A stretch of DNA of 64,000 nucleotides, taken from positions 43,041 through 107,040 of the forward strand of contig DASZHD010000053.1 of assembly GCA_035938175.1 (NCBI GenBank), in the 5' to 3' direction. This DNA comes from DASRDE01 sp035938175 (GTDB lineage: Bacteria; Vulcanimicrobiota; Vulcanimicrobiia; Vulcanimicrobiales; Vulcanimicrobiaceae). The stretch's first letter is position 1; each line of letters begins with the position of its first letter. The notes under the pieces were generated by a model that searched no databases, was not told the origin of the DNA, and saw only the letters and a program-made list of their open reading frames with translations. Made by a program: the position numbers and the translations under genes. Shown here in pieces: positions 32,859-41,686 of the stretch.

Positions 32859-33758
32859 ATGGCCGACATTCAACTTCTTACCGATGCCATGCTCGAGGCC
32901 GCCGCAAACGTCCTCGGACGCCTTGTGGAGCAGCCCGTCGCCGCTTCGGCCGCGACGCGCAACGACCACGAAGGTTCGATCAAAATCGACTCGGACACAC
33001 TCGTAACGTGCGCGCAGATTCCGTCCCTTGGCATCAACGTCGTCGTGCGCTTCGCAAGTGCCGACATCGCGCAGATCGTGCAACTCATGCTCGGCGGAGG
33101 CGACGATTCGGCCGAGATGGGTGCGATGCAACTGTCAATCGTTTCCGAGACCGTCTCGCAGATCGCCGCGGCGATGGGCGAAGAACTTGCAAAGGGCTTG
33201 GGCGTCGATTGGTCGGGCATTCGCGCCGATCTGTGCACCGACGCGACCAACCTGCCGCCGCCGCCCTTCGCGTCGTACGAGGGTACGGTACAAGTCGGGG
33301 TGGACGCGGCGCCGGTGATCGCAATCGATTTCGACGGCATCGCGTTGACGAAGATTTCCGGACCCGAGCCGGCTCCCGCTCCCGCACCGCAAGCTGCACC
33401 GGCTCCGCTCGCGGCTGCTCCGGCAACCCCGTCCGCGCCTGCCAGACCTGCGCCGTCGGCACATCCGGTCAGCTTTGCGCCGATGGCGCCGAACGCGGCA
33501 CGCGCGCATAACGGCGGAAGCAATCTCGACCTGGTGCACGACGTACCGCTGCAAATTAGTGCAGTCTTGGGAAAAACCGCGCTCACGCTTCGCGACGTCG
33601 TCGCGCTGCAATCCGGCAGCGTGTTCGAACTCGATAAGCAAGCCACGGATCCAATCGACCTGTACGTCAACAACATCTTGATCGCGCGCGGTGAGGTCGT
33701 CGTGGTGGACGACAAGTTCGCCGTGAAGATCAGCGAACTCAATCCGAGCGTCGAGTAG
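32859..33758 (+). CDS. fliN: switch protein FliN with CheC-like N-terminus (FliY-type)
   Basis: The 299-residue protein has an N-terminal CheX/CheC-like domain (about 1-165), an Ala/Pro linker (PAPAPAPQAAPAPLAAAP) and a C-terminal SpoA/FliN domain (VPLQISAVLGKTALTLRDVV). The layout matches Bacillus FliY, which is both a C-ring component and a CheY-P phosphatase. The N-terminal part has only weak versions of the E-x2-N phosphatase motif, so phosphatase activity is uncertain; the separate cheC could provide it. Confidence 0.88.
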   Translation: MADIQLLTDAMLEAAANVLGRLVEQPVAASAATRNDHEGSIKIDSDTLVTCAQIPSLGINVVVRFASADIAQIVQLMLGGGDDSAEMGAMQLSIVSETVSQIAAAMGEELAKGLGVDWSGIRADLCTDATNLPPPPFASYEGTVQVGVDAAPVIAIDFDGIALTKISGPEPAPAPAPQAAPAPLAAAPATPSAPARPAPSAHPVSFAPMAPNAARAHNGGSNLDLVHDVPLQISAVLGKTALTLRDVVALQSGSVFELDKQATDPIDLYVNNILIARGEVVVVDDKFAVKISELNPSVE

Positions 33759-33769
33759 GAGCGGCGGCG

Positions 33770-34120
33770 ATGGGATTCATCGGCCAGTACATGCTGGCTC
33801 TGTTCGTTGTTGCGCTGATGCTGTTCGGATTGTACAGCGTCGTGCGCGCGCTCAGCCGCGGACGCCTTGTCACCTCGACCAATAAGCGGCTGATAACCGT
33901 CGTCGAGTCGACGTTCTTGGCGCAGAATACGACGCTCCATGTGGTAAAAGCCGGCGAGCGCTATTTCATGCTCGGCGGCGGAAGCGGCCACGTAGCGACG
34001 CTGGCTGAGATCCCCGCGGAACAAGTGGAACCGTGGATGCGCGAGCAGCGCAATTTGTTTACCGCGCAGACGCAGACGATTACCGGCTTCCTGAAGCAGC
34101 TGCGAAAGCCGCAAATCTGA
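33770..34120 (+). CDS. fliO: flagellar biosynthesis protein FliO
   Basis: FliO helps assemble the FliP export gate. The 116 residues have one N-terminal membrane helix (YMLALFVVALMLFGLYSVV) and a short cytoplasmic domain with LVTSTNKRLITVVESTFLAQ and GERYFMLGGGSGHV, the usual FliO pattern. GGAGCGGCG precedes the ATG. The stop TGA overlaps the fliP start (ATGA). Confidence 0.85.
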   Translation: MGFIGQYMLALFVVALMLFGLYSVVRALSRGRLVTSTNKRLITVVESTFLAQNTTLHVVKAGERYFMLGGGSGHVATLAEIPAEQVEPWMREQRNLFTAQTQTITGFLKQLRKPQI

Positions 34121-34926
34121 TGGCCAAGTTTTTCAAGCGTCTTTGGTCGCGCCACCGGGCATTCTTGATCGTCAGCGCCGTGGCAATCACGTGCCTGTGG
34201 ATCATTCCGGCAATCGCTCAGGCGCAAACCGCGCCCGCGGGGCCGACCGTCCCGATTCCGCAATTCAACATCGGCGTCGGTCAAGCGAAAAATCCGAAGG
34301 ACGTTGCGAGCGCGCTGCAGATTCTGCTCCTGCTCACGGTGCTCGCGCTGGCGCCGACCTTGCTGGTGCTGGTCACGTCGTTCACACGCGTGATCGTCGT
34401 CCTCTCGTTCGTGCGCACCGCGCTCGGCACGCAGCAAGTGCCGCCGAATCAAGTGCTGGTAGGGTTGGCGCTTTTCCTGACGTTCTTCATCATGGCGCCG
34501 GTCGTGAAAGACGTGAATCAGAACGCCCTGCAGCCGTATCTGAAGAACCAGATTTCCCAAACGGTCGCGTTCGACCGGGCATCGCAGCCGCTGCGCAAGT
34601 TCATGTTCAAACAAACGCGCGTGAAGGACTTGCAGCTGTTCTACTCGCTTTCGAACGAGCCGCGGCCGCAAAAGCAGGCGAACGTACCGACCTATATCCT
34701 CATTCCGGCGTTCGTCATTTCGGAGCTCAAAACGGCGTTCGAAATCGGCTTTGCCATCTACGTGCCGTTCATCGTTATCGACATGGTGGTCGCCAGCATC
34801 TTGCTCTCAATGGGCATGATGATGATTCCGCCGGTGATTATCTCGCTGCCGTTCAAGATCTTGATCTTCTTGCTCGTCGACGGGTGGAATTTGACGGTGA
34901 ACGCCATCTTCCAGAGCTACAAATGA
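34120..34926 (+). CDS. fliP: flagellar export gate protein FliP
   Basis: FliP is the main subunit of the FliPQR export pore. The 268 residues have a cleavable signal peptide (AITCLWIIPAIAQAQT) and the family blocks LTVLALAPTLLVLVTSFTR, VLSFVRTALGTQQVPPNQVL, IPAFVISELKTAFEIGF and SMGMMMIPPVIISLPFKIL. The ATG at 34120 overlaps the fliO stop; longer upstream frames have no support. Confidence 0.96.
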   Translation: MAKFFKRLWSRHRAFLIVSAVAITCLWIIPAIAQAQTAPAGPTVPIPQFNIGVGQAKNPKDVASALQILLLLTVLALAPTLLVLVTSFTRVIVVLSFVRTALGTQQVPPNQVLVGLALFLTFFIMAPVVKDVNQNALQPYLKNQISQTVAFDRASQPLRKFMFKQTRVKDLQLFYSLSNEPRPQKQANVPTYILIPAFVISELKTAFEIGFAIYVPFIVIDMVVASILLSMGMMMIPPVIISLPFKILIFLLVDGWNLTVNAIFQSYK

Positions 34927-35102
34927 CGCCCGGTTGGGGAGCGTTTGTCCCGCGGGCGCAAAACGTTGAAGAAGCGCTCCTGGTCTGCGCGAGCACGCCG
35001 GCGTTTGCGGGCTGGTACCGTGCCGCGACGGCCAAAGACGAGAAGTTGGCGTTCTTCGACAGCGCGTTATTGCGATTGATCGAAAGCGAGCGCTGCCGAT
35101 GA
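34923..35102 (+). CDS. small uncharacterised protein between fliP and fliQ, 59 aa
   Basis: The frame starts at an ATG that overlaps the fliP stop (ATGA, 34923-34926) and stops at a TGA that overlaps the fliQ ATG (35099-35102). This back-to-back coupling argues for a real translated gene. The product (MTPGWGAFVPRAQNVEEALL ... LLRLIESERCR) is soluble and helical, with no membrane segment. No family is recognised. Its position suggests a role in export-gate assembly or simply in coupling fliQ translation. Confidence 0.7.
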   Translation: MTPGWGAFVPRAQNVEEALLVCASTPAFAGWYRAATAKDEKLAFFDSALLRLIESERCR

Positions 35103-35368
35103 GCTTCGGAGATGCCATCAGCCTTGGGCGCGACGCGATCTTCGTGTGCTTCATGGTCGCGGCGCCGGTCCTTTTGATCTCGATGGTCATCGGCCTTGCG
35201 ATCTCGATTTTTCAGGCGGTTACGCAGATTCAAGAGCCGACGCTCACGTTTATTCCGAAGATTGTGGGATCTGCGTTGGCGATTCTCTTTTTCGGCCCGT
35301 TCATGCTGGCGCTGCTCACCGACTTTATGAGCCGCGTTTTCGTGCACGTCAAAGATTTCGTTCACTAG
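35099..35368 (+). CDS. fliQ: flagellar export gate protein FliQ
   Basis: The 89-residue two-helix membrane protein has the typical SFGDAISLGRDAIFVCFM start, VIGLAISIFQAVTQIQEPTL and the second hydrophobic helix IVGSALAILFFGPFML. FliQ packs around FliP in the export pore. It starts within the stop codon of the preceding small gene; fliR follows after 6 bases. Confidence 0.94.
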   Translation: MSFGDAISLGRDAIFVCFMVAAPVLLISMVIGLAISIFQAVTQIQEPTLTFIPKIVGSALAILFFGPFMLALLTDFMSRVFVHVKDFVH

Positions 35369-35374
35369 CGGCCG

Positions 35375-36157
35375 ATGCTCGACGTTTTTCACATCGGCCA
35401 AGGGCAGTTCGAGACGTTCCTGCTGATATGGCTGCGGGCGTCGACGATGCTGTACGTCTTTCCGGTATTTCAGGCACAGCAGATTCCGACGCTCGTTCGG
35501 ATCGGTTTGGGACTGCTGGTGTCATTCGTGGTGTATCACGTCGTGCCGGTGATCGCACCGCTGCCCGATCTCGGCTCGCTGCTGGCGGCCGCGGCTAGTC
35601 AAGTCATACTCGGCCTGATCGTCGGTTTCGTCGCGTACCTGGTGTTCATGGGCATCCAGTTTGCCGGTGAAATCGCCGACATCCAGATCGGTTTCGCCGT
35701 AGCGAACGTCTTGAATCCCACGACACAGCAACAAGTGACCGTCATCGGCGAACTTCAGCTCACACTTGCGACGCTGTTCTTTCTGATAACCAACTCACAC
35801 TTGCTTTTCTTGCAGGGCATCGGCGGTTCGTTCCATCTGGCGCCGCTGCCGTATATCAACCTCGATCCCAGCGTCGCCTCGAACATGATCGTATTCCTGG
35901 AACAAGCGTTTCTGATCGTCCTGAAAGTGGCGGCACCGGCTGCGGTTTCGCTTTTCGTGGTCAACGTGGCGCTAGGCCTGATGGCGCGCGTCGCACCGCA
36001 GATGAACGTGTTCGTGGTCGGCTTCCCGCTGCAGATCGGCGTCGGTCTGATGATGCTGGCGGTCAGCGTTCCGCTGTTGGGATACGTCGCACCGCAGTTG
36101 TTCGATCAAACCGCGCATAACATGGACGCGGTCATGCGCGGTCTCGCAGCTCGCTAA
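35375..36157 (+). CDS. fliR: flagellar export gate protein FliR
   Basis: FliR is the single subunit that completes the FliPQR pore. The 260 residues have about six hydrophobic segments and the family blocks FPVFQAQQIPTLVRIGLGLLVSF (parts), GFAVANVLNPTTQQQVTVIG and RVAPQMNVFVVGFPLQIGVGL. It ends 4 bases before the stop of the convergent propeller lipoprotein gene, and flhB lies beyond that gene. Confidence 0.94.
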   Translation: MLDVFHIGQGQFETFLLIWLRASTMLYVFPVFQAQQIPTLVRIGLGLLVSFVVYHVVPVIAPLPDLGSLLAAAASQVILGLIVGFVAYLVFMGIQFAGEIADIQIGFAVANVLNPTTQQQVTVIGELQLTLATLFFLITNSHLLFLQGIGGSFHLAPLPYINLDPSVASNMIVFLEQAFLIVLKVAAPAAVSLFVVNVALGLMARVAPQMNVFVVGFPLQIGVGLMMLAVSVPLLGYVAPQLFDQTAHNMDAVMRGLAAR

Positions 36158-36161
36158 GCGC

Positions 36162-37187
36162 TTAGAAGTACGTGAACTGCCCGATCTTGTTCCCGGTACG
36201 CTCGGTGAAATAGAGCTTACCGTTCGCCGGATTCAGCGCGATCGCCGTCGGCGAAGAGTTCGGCGTTGGAATCGGGTATTCAGCCGTTTTCTGCGTCGTG
36301 ATGGTGAAAGCACCGATCGCGTTGTTTTTCGGATCGGTAAAGTACAGATTGTTATCCAAACCCACGGCTAACCCCATGGCGCTGCCGGCTCCGGTCAAAG
36401 CAAATTCCGTGATCGTGCCCGTGGCGGTCGCCAGCCTGCCGAGCTTGGGGCCTGCCGGGTTGTTTTCGGTAAACCACATCGCGCCGTCCGGCCCGAGCAC
36501 GATATTCGTGGGATCGGCGGATCCCGCGGGGAGCGGAATCTCTTCGTCAACCGACGTCGTAAGCGGATTGAAGCGCCCGATTTTCGCGGCCGTGCTTTCC
36601 GTAAACCACACGTTGTTGTCGGGTCCGGTGGCAATACCCAGCGGGCCCGCATTCGCGGTAGGAATGCTGTAAGGGCCTGCTGCGACCTGGACCGTTGCGT
36701 TTATCAGACCGATCGCGTTCAGGCCCGGCTCGGTGAAGTACAGGTTCCCCGACGGGCCGCTGGTCAGGTTCGCCGGCGCGGCGCCCGCCGTGAGCGGGAA
36801 TTCGTGAACCGTCCCGGCCGAAATCGTCGCGATCTGGTTCGCGCTGGTTTCGGTTAACCAAATATCGTTGTCAGGACCCAGCGTAATGCCGTTGGGCCCG
36901 GCCGGGCGCACTTTGGTGGCGAATAGCGAGAACGTCCCCGTGGTGAAGTTGTACGACGTGACGTCGCTGGTCTGGAACAGCGTGACGTACAGGTTGCCGT
37001 CCGACCCGTAGGCGACGCCCGAGGGAAGCGCGTTGAGCTGCTGCAGCGATATCTCCGTGCTCACGCTAGGCGGTACCGGAGTGGGCGTCGGGGGCGGTGT
37101 AGAGCCGATAACGGTCCCATTTCCGCAGCCGCCCAACGCCGATGCGGCGCCGGCCGCGACCAATCCCAATAGAACCTTGACCCGCAT
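36162..37187 (-). CDS. Vgb/NHL-like beta-propeller lipoprotein inserted in the flagellar locus
   Basis: The 341-residue protein has a signal peptide with a lipobox-like GGCGN, a Pro/Thr linker (PPPTPTPVPPSV), then repeats of the form ITLGPDNDIWLTETSANQIA, LTSGPSGNLYFTEPGLNAIG, IATGPDNNVWFTES. These are virginiamycin-B-lyase-like propeller blades; without a lyase context an environmental binding or cell-surface role is more likely. It is on the opposite strand to all flagellar genes around it, splitting fliR from flhB, which suggests later insertion. Confidence 0.82.
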   Translation of the reverse strand: MRVKVLLGLVAAGAASALGGCGNGTVIGSTPPPTPTPVPPSVSTEISLQQLNALPSGVAYGSDGNLYVTLFQTSDVTSYNFTTGTFSLFATKVRPAGPNGITLGPDNDIWLTETSANQIATISAGTVHEFPLTAGAAPANLTSGPSGNLYFTEPGLNAIGLINATVQVAAGPYSIPTANAGPLGIATGPDNNVWFTESTAAKIGRFNPLTTSVDEEIPLPAGSADPTNIVLGPDGAMWFTENNPAGPKLGRLATATGTITEFALTGAGSAMGLAVGLDNNLYFTDPKNNAIGAFTITTQKTAEYPIPTPNSSPTAIALNPANGKLYFTERTGNKIGQFTYF

Positions 37188-37337
37188 ACCTCTCCCTTAA
37201 CGAACCGGAAACACGCCGCCCCGCACCGGGGGCCCGGCAAACTCCGCCCTATTCGTCGCCTGGAAGGGCGGTCCCGCCGCCATTAAGGCGGCGGTTAAGA
37301 GTCGGTACTTCGCTGTTGGCCCCATCAAGCGAAGCCG

Positions 37338-38420
37338 ATGATAGGTCTGGAGGCTATGCCGAGACCGGAGCAGACCGAAAGAGCCACTCCTAAGCGCCGG
37401 GAAGAGGCGCGAAAACGTGGCCAGATCGCCAAGAGTCCCGACCTCGCCGGTGCAGCGGTGTTTCTTGCCGGCGTCTTTGTGCTGCACAGCCTCGCGCCGA
37501 TAACGTTCGCTAACATCTCGCAATCGATGCAGACGATCCTTTGGCGGACGCACGAACACGCGGACTTTACCTTCGCCTCCGTGTGGATGGTGTACGCACG
37601 CGCGTTGGGCGCGACCGCACTGATGATGGGCGTGCTTTTTGGCGCGGCACTGCTTTCCGCGGTGGCCGTGAACGTGCTGCAGACGGGCTTTCTGGTTTCG
37701 CTGACGCCGCTAACGCCCAGCTTTCAAAAGGTGAATCCCGCTACGGGTCTGCAGCGGCTCTTTTCCAAGCAAGTTCTCGTCAATCTCGCCAAGCAGCTGC
37801 TCAAGCTCAGCGCAGTCGGCGTGATTATCTACACCAGCGTCGCGGCAAATATCGATACGTTTTTCACGCTGGGCCAAATGCCCGGCGATCAAATCGTCGG
37901 GTTCACGGGCGAACTGATCTTCGGCATCGGCTGGAAATTCGGATTCTTGCTGGTGATCATCGGATTGCTCGATTATGCGTACGAGCGCTGGCAGTACGAA
38001 GAAAACCTGAAGATGAGCAAGCAAGAAATCCGCGACGAGTACCGCCAGAGCGAAGGCAACCCGGAAGTGAAGGGTGCGGTAAAGCGCCGTCAGCGCGAAT
38101 TTGCGCGCCGCCGCATGATGGCCGCCGTTCCGAAGGCAACGGTCGTCGTGACCAACCCGACGCACTTTGCGGTCGCCCTGGAATGGGACGAAATGAAGAT
38201 GGAAGCGCCGGTGGTTACCGCCAAAGGCGCCGACCTCGTCGCGAAGCGCATTCGCGAAATCGCAAAGGAGCACGGCGTTCCGATTATGGAGAACCCGCCC
38301 CTTGCGCGCACGCTGTACGCCAAAGTCGAGCTCGACCAAGCTATTCCCCCGAACATGTACGCTGCCGTCGCACAAGTGATCGCGTTCGTGTTCAAACTTA
38401 AACGGAAGACGATCGCGTGA
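37338..38420 (+). CDS. flhB: flagellar export switch protein FlhB
   Basis: FlhB switches export from rod/hook to filament substrates. The 360 residues have the N-terminal PEQTERATPKRREEARKRGQ, four membrane segments (about 38-60, 90-112, 150-170, 190-215) and the autocleavage site NPTH (about residue 273) in VVVTNPTHFAVALEWDE. A downstream ATG at 37356 (MPRPEQ) is an alternative start with GGAGG only 2 bases before it. The 150-base gap upstream has a CCGCCGCC/GGCGGCGG hairpin. It overlaps flhA by 4 bases. Confidence 0.95.
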   Translation: MIGLEAMPRPEQTERATPKRREEARKRGQIAKSPDLAGAAVFLAGVFVLHSLAPITFANISQSMQTILWRTHEHADFTFASVWMVYARALGATALMMGVLFGAALLSAVAVNVLQTGFLVSLTPLTPSFQKVNPATGLQRLFSKQVLVNLAKQLLKLSAVGVIIYTSVAANIDTFFTLGQMPGDQIVGFTGELIFGIGWKFGFLLVIIGLLDYAYERWQYEENLKMSKQEIRDEYRQSEGNPEVKGAVKRRQREFARRRMMAAVPKATVVVTNPTHFAVALEWDEMKMEAPVVTAKGADLVAKRIREIAKEHGVPIMENPPLARTLYAKVELDQAIPPNMYAAVAQVIAFVFKLKRKTIA

Positions 38421-40561
38421 GTACCGCTGCAGCACAAATGTCCTCGCCGCGCACCGGCTTGGCGGCCCGCCTGAGCGCGGGAGCGCCCGTGTTCGTTGCC
38501 GGCGCGTCGGTCATGCTCGTCATCTTGATGATCGTGCCGATCCCGTCGGTACTGCTCGACTTCTTGCTTTCGATGAACATCATGGTGGCGCTGCTGATCA
38601 TCGGCGTCTCGCTCTACGCCGAAAACGCGCTTGCCTTCAGCGTCTTTCCGACGCTGCTGCTGATCGTGACGCTTTTCCGGCTCTCGCTGAACATTACCGC
38701 CACGCGGCAGATTCTGCTGCACGGCTATGCGGGAGAAGTGATTAACTTCTTCGGGCAGATCGTGATCGGCGGCAACTACGCCGTCGGCTTCGTGATCTTC
38801 TTGATCCTCATCGTCATTCAGTTCGTCGTCATCACCAACGGTGCGGGACGCGTCGCCGAAGTCGCGGCGCGCTTTACGTTGGACGCGATGCCCGGTAAAC
38901 AGCTCGCCATCGACGCGGATTTGAACGCCGGCCTCATCACGGAAGCGGAAGCCCGTCAACGCCGGAAGGACATTCAGCGCGCTGCCGACTTTTACGGCGC
39001 GATGGACGGTGCCAGCAAGTTCGTCCGCGGCGATGCCATTGCGGCGTTGATTATCGTCGCGATCAACACGGTCGGCGGATTCATCGTCGGGGTCGCCCAG
39101 CTGCACATGACGCTGATCCAGTCGCTGACGCACTTCACGCTGCTGACGGTCGGCGAAGGCATCGTTACGCAGGTCCCGGCATTGCTGATTTCCACTGCCA
39201 CCGGTATCGTGGTGACGCGCGCTGCATCCGAAGGCGATTTCGGCGCGGACCTGACGCGCCAGCTCAGCGGTCAGCCGATGGCCATTCTGATTGCGGCGTG
39301 CATGACGGCGCTCTTCGGCCTGGCGCGGCTCGCACCGTGGTTCATGCTGCCGCTCTCTGCAGCGCTCTTCATCTATTACTTCCGAACGCGGGGCCGGGCG
39401 GCGAACCAGCGTACGGCGCAATTGCCCGGCGGTGCGCAGGCGACGGCCGTGGCCGGCGGCACGGCGGGACAGACGCAGGCGATCAAGCCCGCGGAGTCGG
39501 TCGTTCCGCTGCTCTCGTACGATCCGATGGAACTGGAGATCGGTTTCGGTCTGATTCCGCTGGTCGACACCACGCAGGGCGGCGACTTGCTGGAACGCAT
39601 TACGTTGATTCGCCGCCACGCGGCGCGCGATTTGGGTATCGTCGTTCCGCCGATTCGCGTGCGCGACAATCTTCAATTGAAACCGAGCACGTACGTCGTG
39701 AAGATTTACGGACTGGAAGTCGCTTCGGCGGAAGTCATGGTGAGCCGGTTGCTGGCGATGAATCCGGGCACCGCGATGCAGGCGATCGACGGCATTCAAA
39801 CGACCGAGCCGGCATTCAATCTTCCCGCGCTGTGGATTCCGGAATCGGCGAAGGCCGAGGCCGAGATGGCGGGCTATACCGTTATCGATCCGACGAGCGT
39901 AATCGCGACGCATCTCACCGAGATCATCAAAACGCACGCGCCGGAGTTGCTCGGCCGTCAAGAAACGTCCGCGCTGCTGGATAACGTCAAGACGCATTAT
40001 CCGGTCGTCGTCGAAGAACTGGTTCCGAACCTACTGACGGTGGGCGAAGTGCAGCGCGTTCTGCAAAACTTGCTGCGCGAGCGCATTCCCATCCGCAATC
40101 TGCTGCTGATCCTCGAAAGTCTCGCGGACGCGGCTCGCGTCAGTAAGGACGTCGATTTCCTTACCGAGCGCGTGCGTTCGGCGATGGCACGCCATATCTG
40201 CGCGGAATACGCGGAAGACGGATTGCTATCGGTGATTACCGTGGACCCGCGTTTGGAAGCGCTGCTCGGCGAAGCGGTACGCCGCGGCGAGGACGCGTAC
40301 GCGCTGCTCGATCCGAATACCGTGGCGAAGATCTATACGTCTTTGACCAAGCAGATGCAACTGGCACAATCGTCCGGATTGCATCCGATCGTGCTGTGCT
40401 CGCCGTCTGTACGTTTGGCGCTCAAGCGCCTGACCGAACGCGCCGCACCGCAGCTCGTCGTGCTGTCGTACTCGGAAATCGCGCCCGGTTTGCGCGTCGA
40501 GTCGATCGGTCAAGTTTCGACGACCGACGAGCCGTCCGGCGCTGAGGCACCGGCGACATGA
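38417..40561 (+). CDS. flhA: flagellar export protein FlhA
   Basis: FlhA forms the nonameric export ring that docks substrate-chaperone complexes. The 714 residues have seven to eight membrane segments in the first 330, the FHIPEP-type loop (GNYAVGFVIFLILIVIQFVV, then TNGAGRVAEVAARFTLDAMPGKQ) and a large cytoplasmic C-terminal domain (ITLIRRHAARDLGIVVPPIRV). The length is normal. It overlaps flhB and the following PilZ gene by 4 bases each. Confidence 0.97.
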   Translation: MSTAAAQMSSPRTGLAARLSAGAPVFVAGASVMLVILMIVPIPSVLLDFLLSMNIMVALLIIGVSLYAENALAFSVFPTLLLIVTLFRLSLNITATRQILLHGYAGEVINFFGQIVIGGNYAVGFVIFLILIVIQFVVITNGAGRVAEVAARFTLDAMPGKQLAIDADLNAGLITEAEARQRRKDIQRAADFYGAMDGASKFVRGDAIAALIIVAINTVGGFIVGVAQLHMTLIQSLTHFTLLTVGEGIVTQVPALLISTATGIVVTRAASEGDFGADLTRQLSGQPMAILIAACMTALFGLARLAPWFMLPLSAALFIYYFRTRGRAANQRTAQLPGGAQATAVAGGTAGQTQAIKPAESVVPLLSYDPMELEIGFGLIPLVDTTQGGDLLERITLIRRHAARDLGIVVPPIRVRDNLQLKPSTYVVKIYGLEVASAEVMVSRLLAMNPGTAMQAIDGIQTTEPAFNLPALWIPESAKAEAEMAGYTVIDPTSVIATHLTEIIKTHAPELLGRQETSALLDNVKTHYPVVVEELVPNLLTVGEVQRVLQNLLRERIPIRNLLLILESLADAARVSKDVDFLTERVRSAMARHICAEYAEDGLLSVITVDPRLEALLGEAVRRGEDAYALLDPNTVAKIYTSLTKQMQLAQSSGLHPIVLCSPSVRLALKRLTERAAPQLVVLSYSEIAPGLRVESIGQVSTTDEPSGAEAPAT

Positions 40562-41229
40562 TTTTCCGATCGCTCTTCGGCGCGAACGCCAAAAAGGCAA
40601 CCGTTCCGGAAGAGAAGCTTCCCGTATTGCATTCATTCGTCGATGTCACGGTTACGGGACGTCAGACGCGTTCGGTGCCGGTCGAGGAAGTCGGCGGCCG
40701 CGGCATCGTTGTCGGCGATGTCCTCGGGCGCGCCGGCGAACGCGCATCGTTCGTGTACGAAACGCCGATGGGACGATTCCGCTTCGGTGCCACGATCGTT
40801 GCCGTACGCGGCAATATGACGGTGTTCGAGGCGCCCGCCCGCGTGGAAGCGATCGCCGGCGGATCGCAAAAACGCTCCAGCGTCCGCCTGGACGTGCTCG
40901 TAGTCGGCTCGTGGCGGTTCGCACCGGGCGGCAACGGCGTCGGCGAGTTCGTCCGCGGCAACATTCGCGACATCAGCCGCGGCGGGTGCGCGCTGATCAT
41001 GGATCGCCAGTGTAAAGTCGGACAGATGCTGGAAGTCCGGCTGAACTTGCGTCCCGGGCTGCCGCCGCTGACCCTGCTTTGCGAGGTGATGCGCACCCAA
41101 CAAGTGCCGACGTCGGGCAAGTTTTCACACGGTTTACGATTCCACGGCTTGCGGGCCGAGGAAGATCACGCCATTCTCGAGTTCATTAACAATAGATTGG
41201 CCGAGCTGCGCAGCCGCGGGCTGGCGTAG
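40558..41229 (+). CDS. PilZ-domain (YcgR/flagellar-brake-like) protein
   Basis: The 223 residues have an N-terminal YcgR-type beta domain (about 20-105) and a PilZ domain with RxxxR in KRSSVRLDV and DISRGG, the c-di-GMP-binding motifs. YcgR-like proteins bind c-di-GMP and slow the motor through FliG/MotA. Its start overlaps the flhA stop (ATGA), tying second-messenger control directly to the flagellar operon and fitting the GEMM-like leader of fliF. Confidence 0.85.
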   Translation: MIFRSLFGANAKKATVPEEKLPVLHSFVDVTVTGRQTRSVPVEEVGGRGIVVGDVLGRAGERASFVYETPMGRFRFGATIVAVRGNMTVFEAPARVEAIAGGSQKRSSVRLDVLVVGSWRFAPGGNGVGEFVRGNIRDISRGGCALIMDRQCKVGQMLEVRLNLRPGLPPLTLLCEVMRTQQVPTSGKFSHGLRFHGLRAEEDHAILEFINNRLAELRSRGLA

Positions 41230-41257
41230 TGCCTGTCCACCGGGCAATGAACCCGCC

Positions 41258-41285
41258 TAATAAAAACACCGGGTCTGACCGATTC
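41258..41285 (+). promoter_or_regulatory. possible sigma28-type promoter before cheY
   Basis: TAATAAAA (41258-41265), 12 bases, then ACCGATTC (41278-41285) resemble the FliA -35 and -10 boxes. The match is weaker than the one before motA and the spacer is one base longer. Confidence 0.3.
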
Positions 41286-41323
41286 CAGTCAAGAGACCTT
41301 TCTAAGGATAGTGGGAGCGCGTA

Positions 41324-41686
41324 ATGAGCAAGCGGGTCCTCATCGTCGACGACGCAGTCGTCATGCGGATGATGATCAAAGGGATACTCAGCAAAAATGG
41401 ATTTGACGTTGTCGGCGAGGCCCAGAACGGGCTTGAAGCCGTCGACAAGTACAAAGCGCTGAGCCCCGATTTAGTTACCATGGACATGGTCATGCCGGAA
41501 ATGGACGGCATCACGGCCGTTCGTCAGATCATTAGTCACGATCCGACGGCCAAGATAATCATGTGCACGTCGATGGGACAGCAAGCGCTGGTCGTCGAGG
41601 CAATTCAGGCGGGGGCGAAGTCGTTCATAACGAAGCCGTTCCAGCCGCCGAAGATCCTCGAAACCATCAACAAGGTGTTGTCGTGA
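41324..41686 (+). CDS. cheY: chemotaxis response regulator CheY
   Basis: CheY-P binds FliM to change rotation. The 120-residue single receiver domain has the acidic pair DD (9-10), phospho-acceptor Asp54 in VTMDMVMPEMDG, the Thr in IIMCTSMGQQ and Lys in SFITKPFQPPKI. GGGAG lies about 9 bases before the ATG. Its stop overlaps the cheC GTG (GTGA). Confidence 0.95.
   Translation: MSKRVLIVDDAVVMRMMIKGILSKNGFDVVGEAQNGLEAVDKYKALSPDLVTMDMVMPEMDGITAVRQIISHDPTAKIIMCTSMGQQALVVEAIQAGAKSFITKPFQPPKILETINKVLS

Noticed and set aside
37274..37294. Intrinsic terminator between the propeller lipoprotein and flhB
   Set aside because: The 8-bp CCGCCGCC/GGCGGCGG stem is real, but neither strand has a T-run beside it.
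38090..39997. A 635-codon open frame on the minus strand across flhB and flhA
   Set aside because: It is antisense to two well-defined export genes, with low-complexity Arg/His/Asp-rich translation and no start signals.
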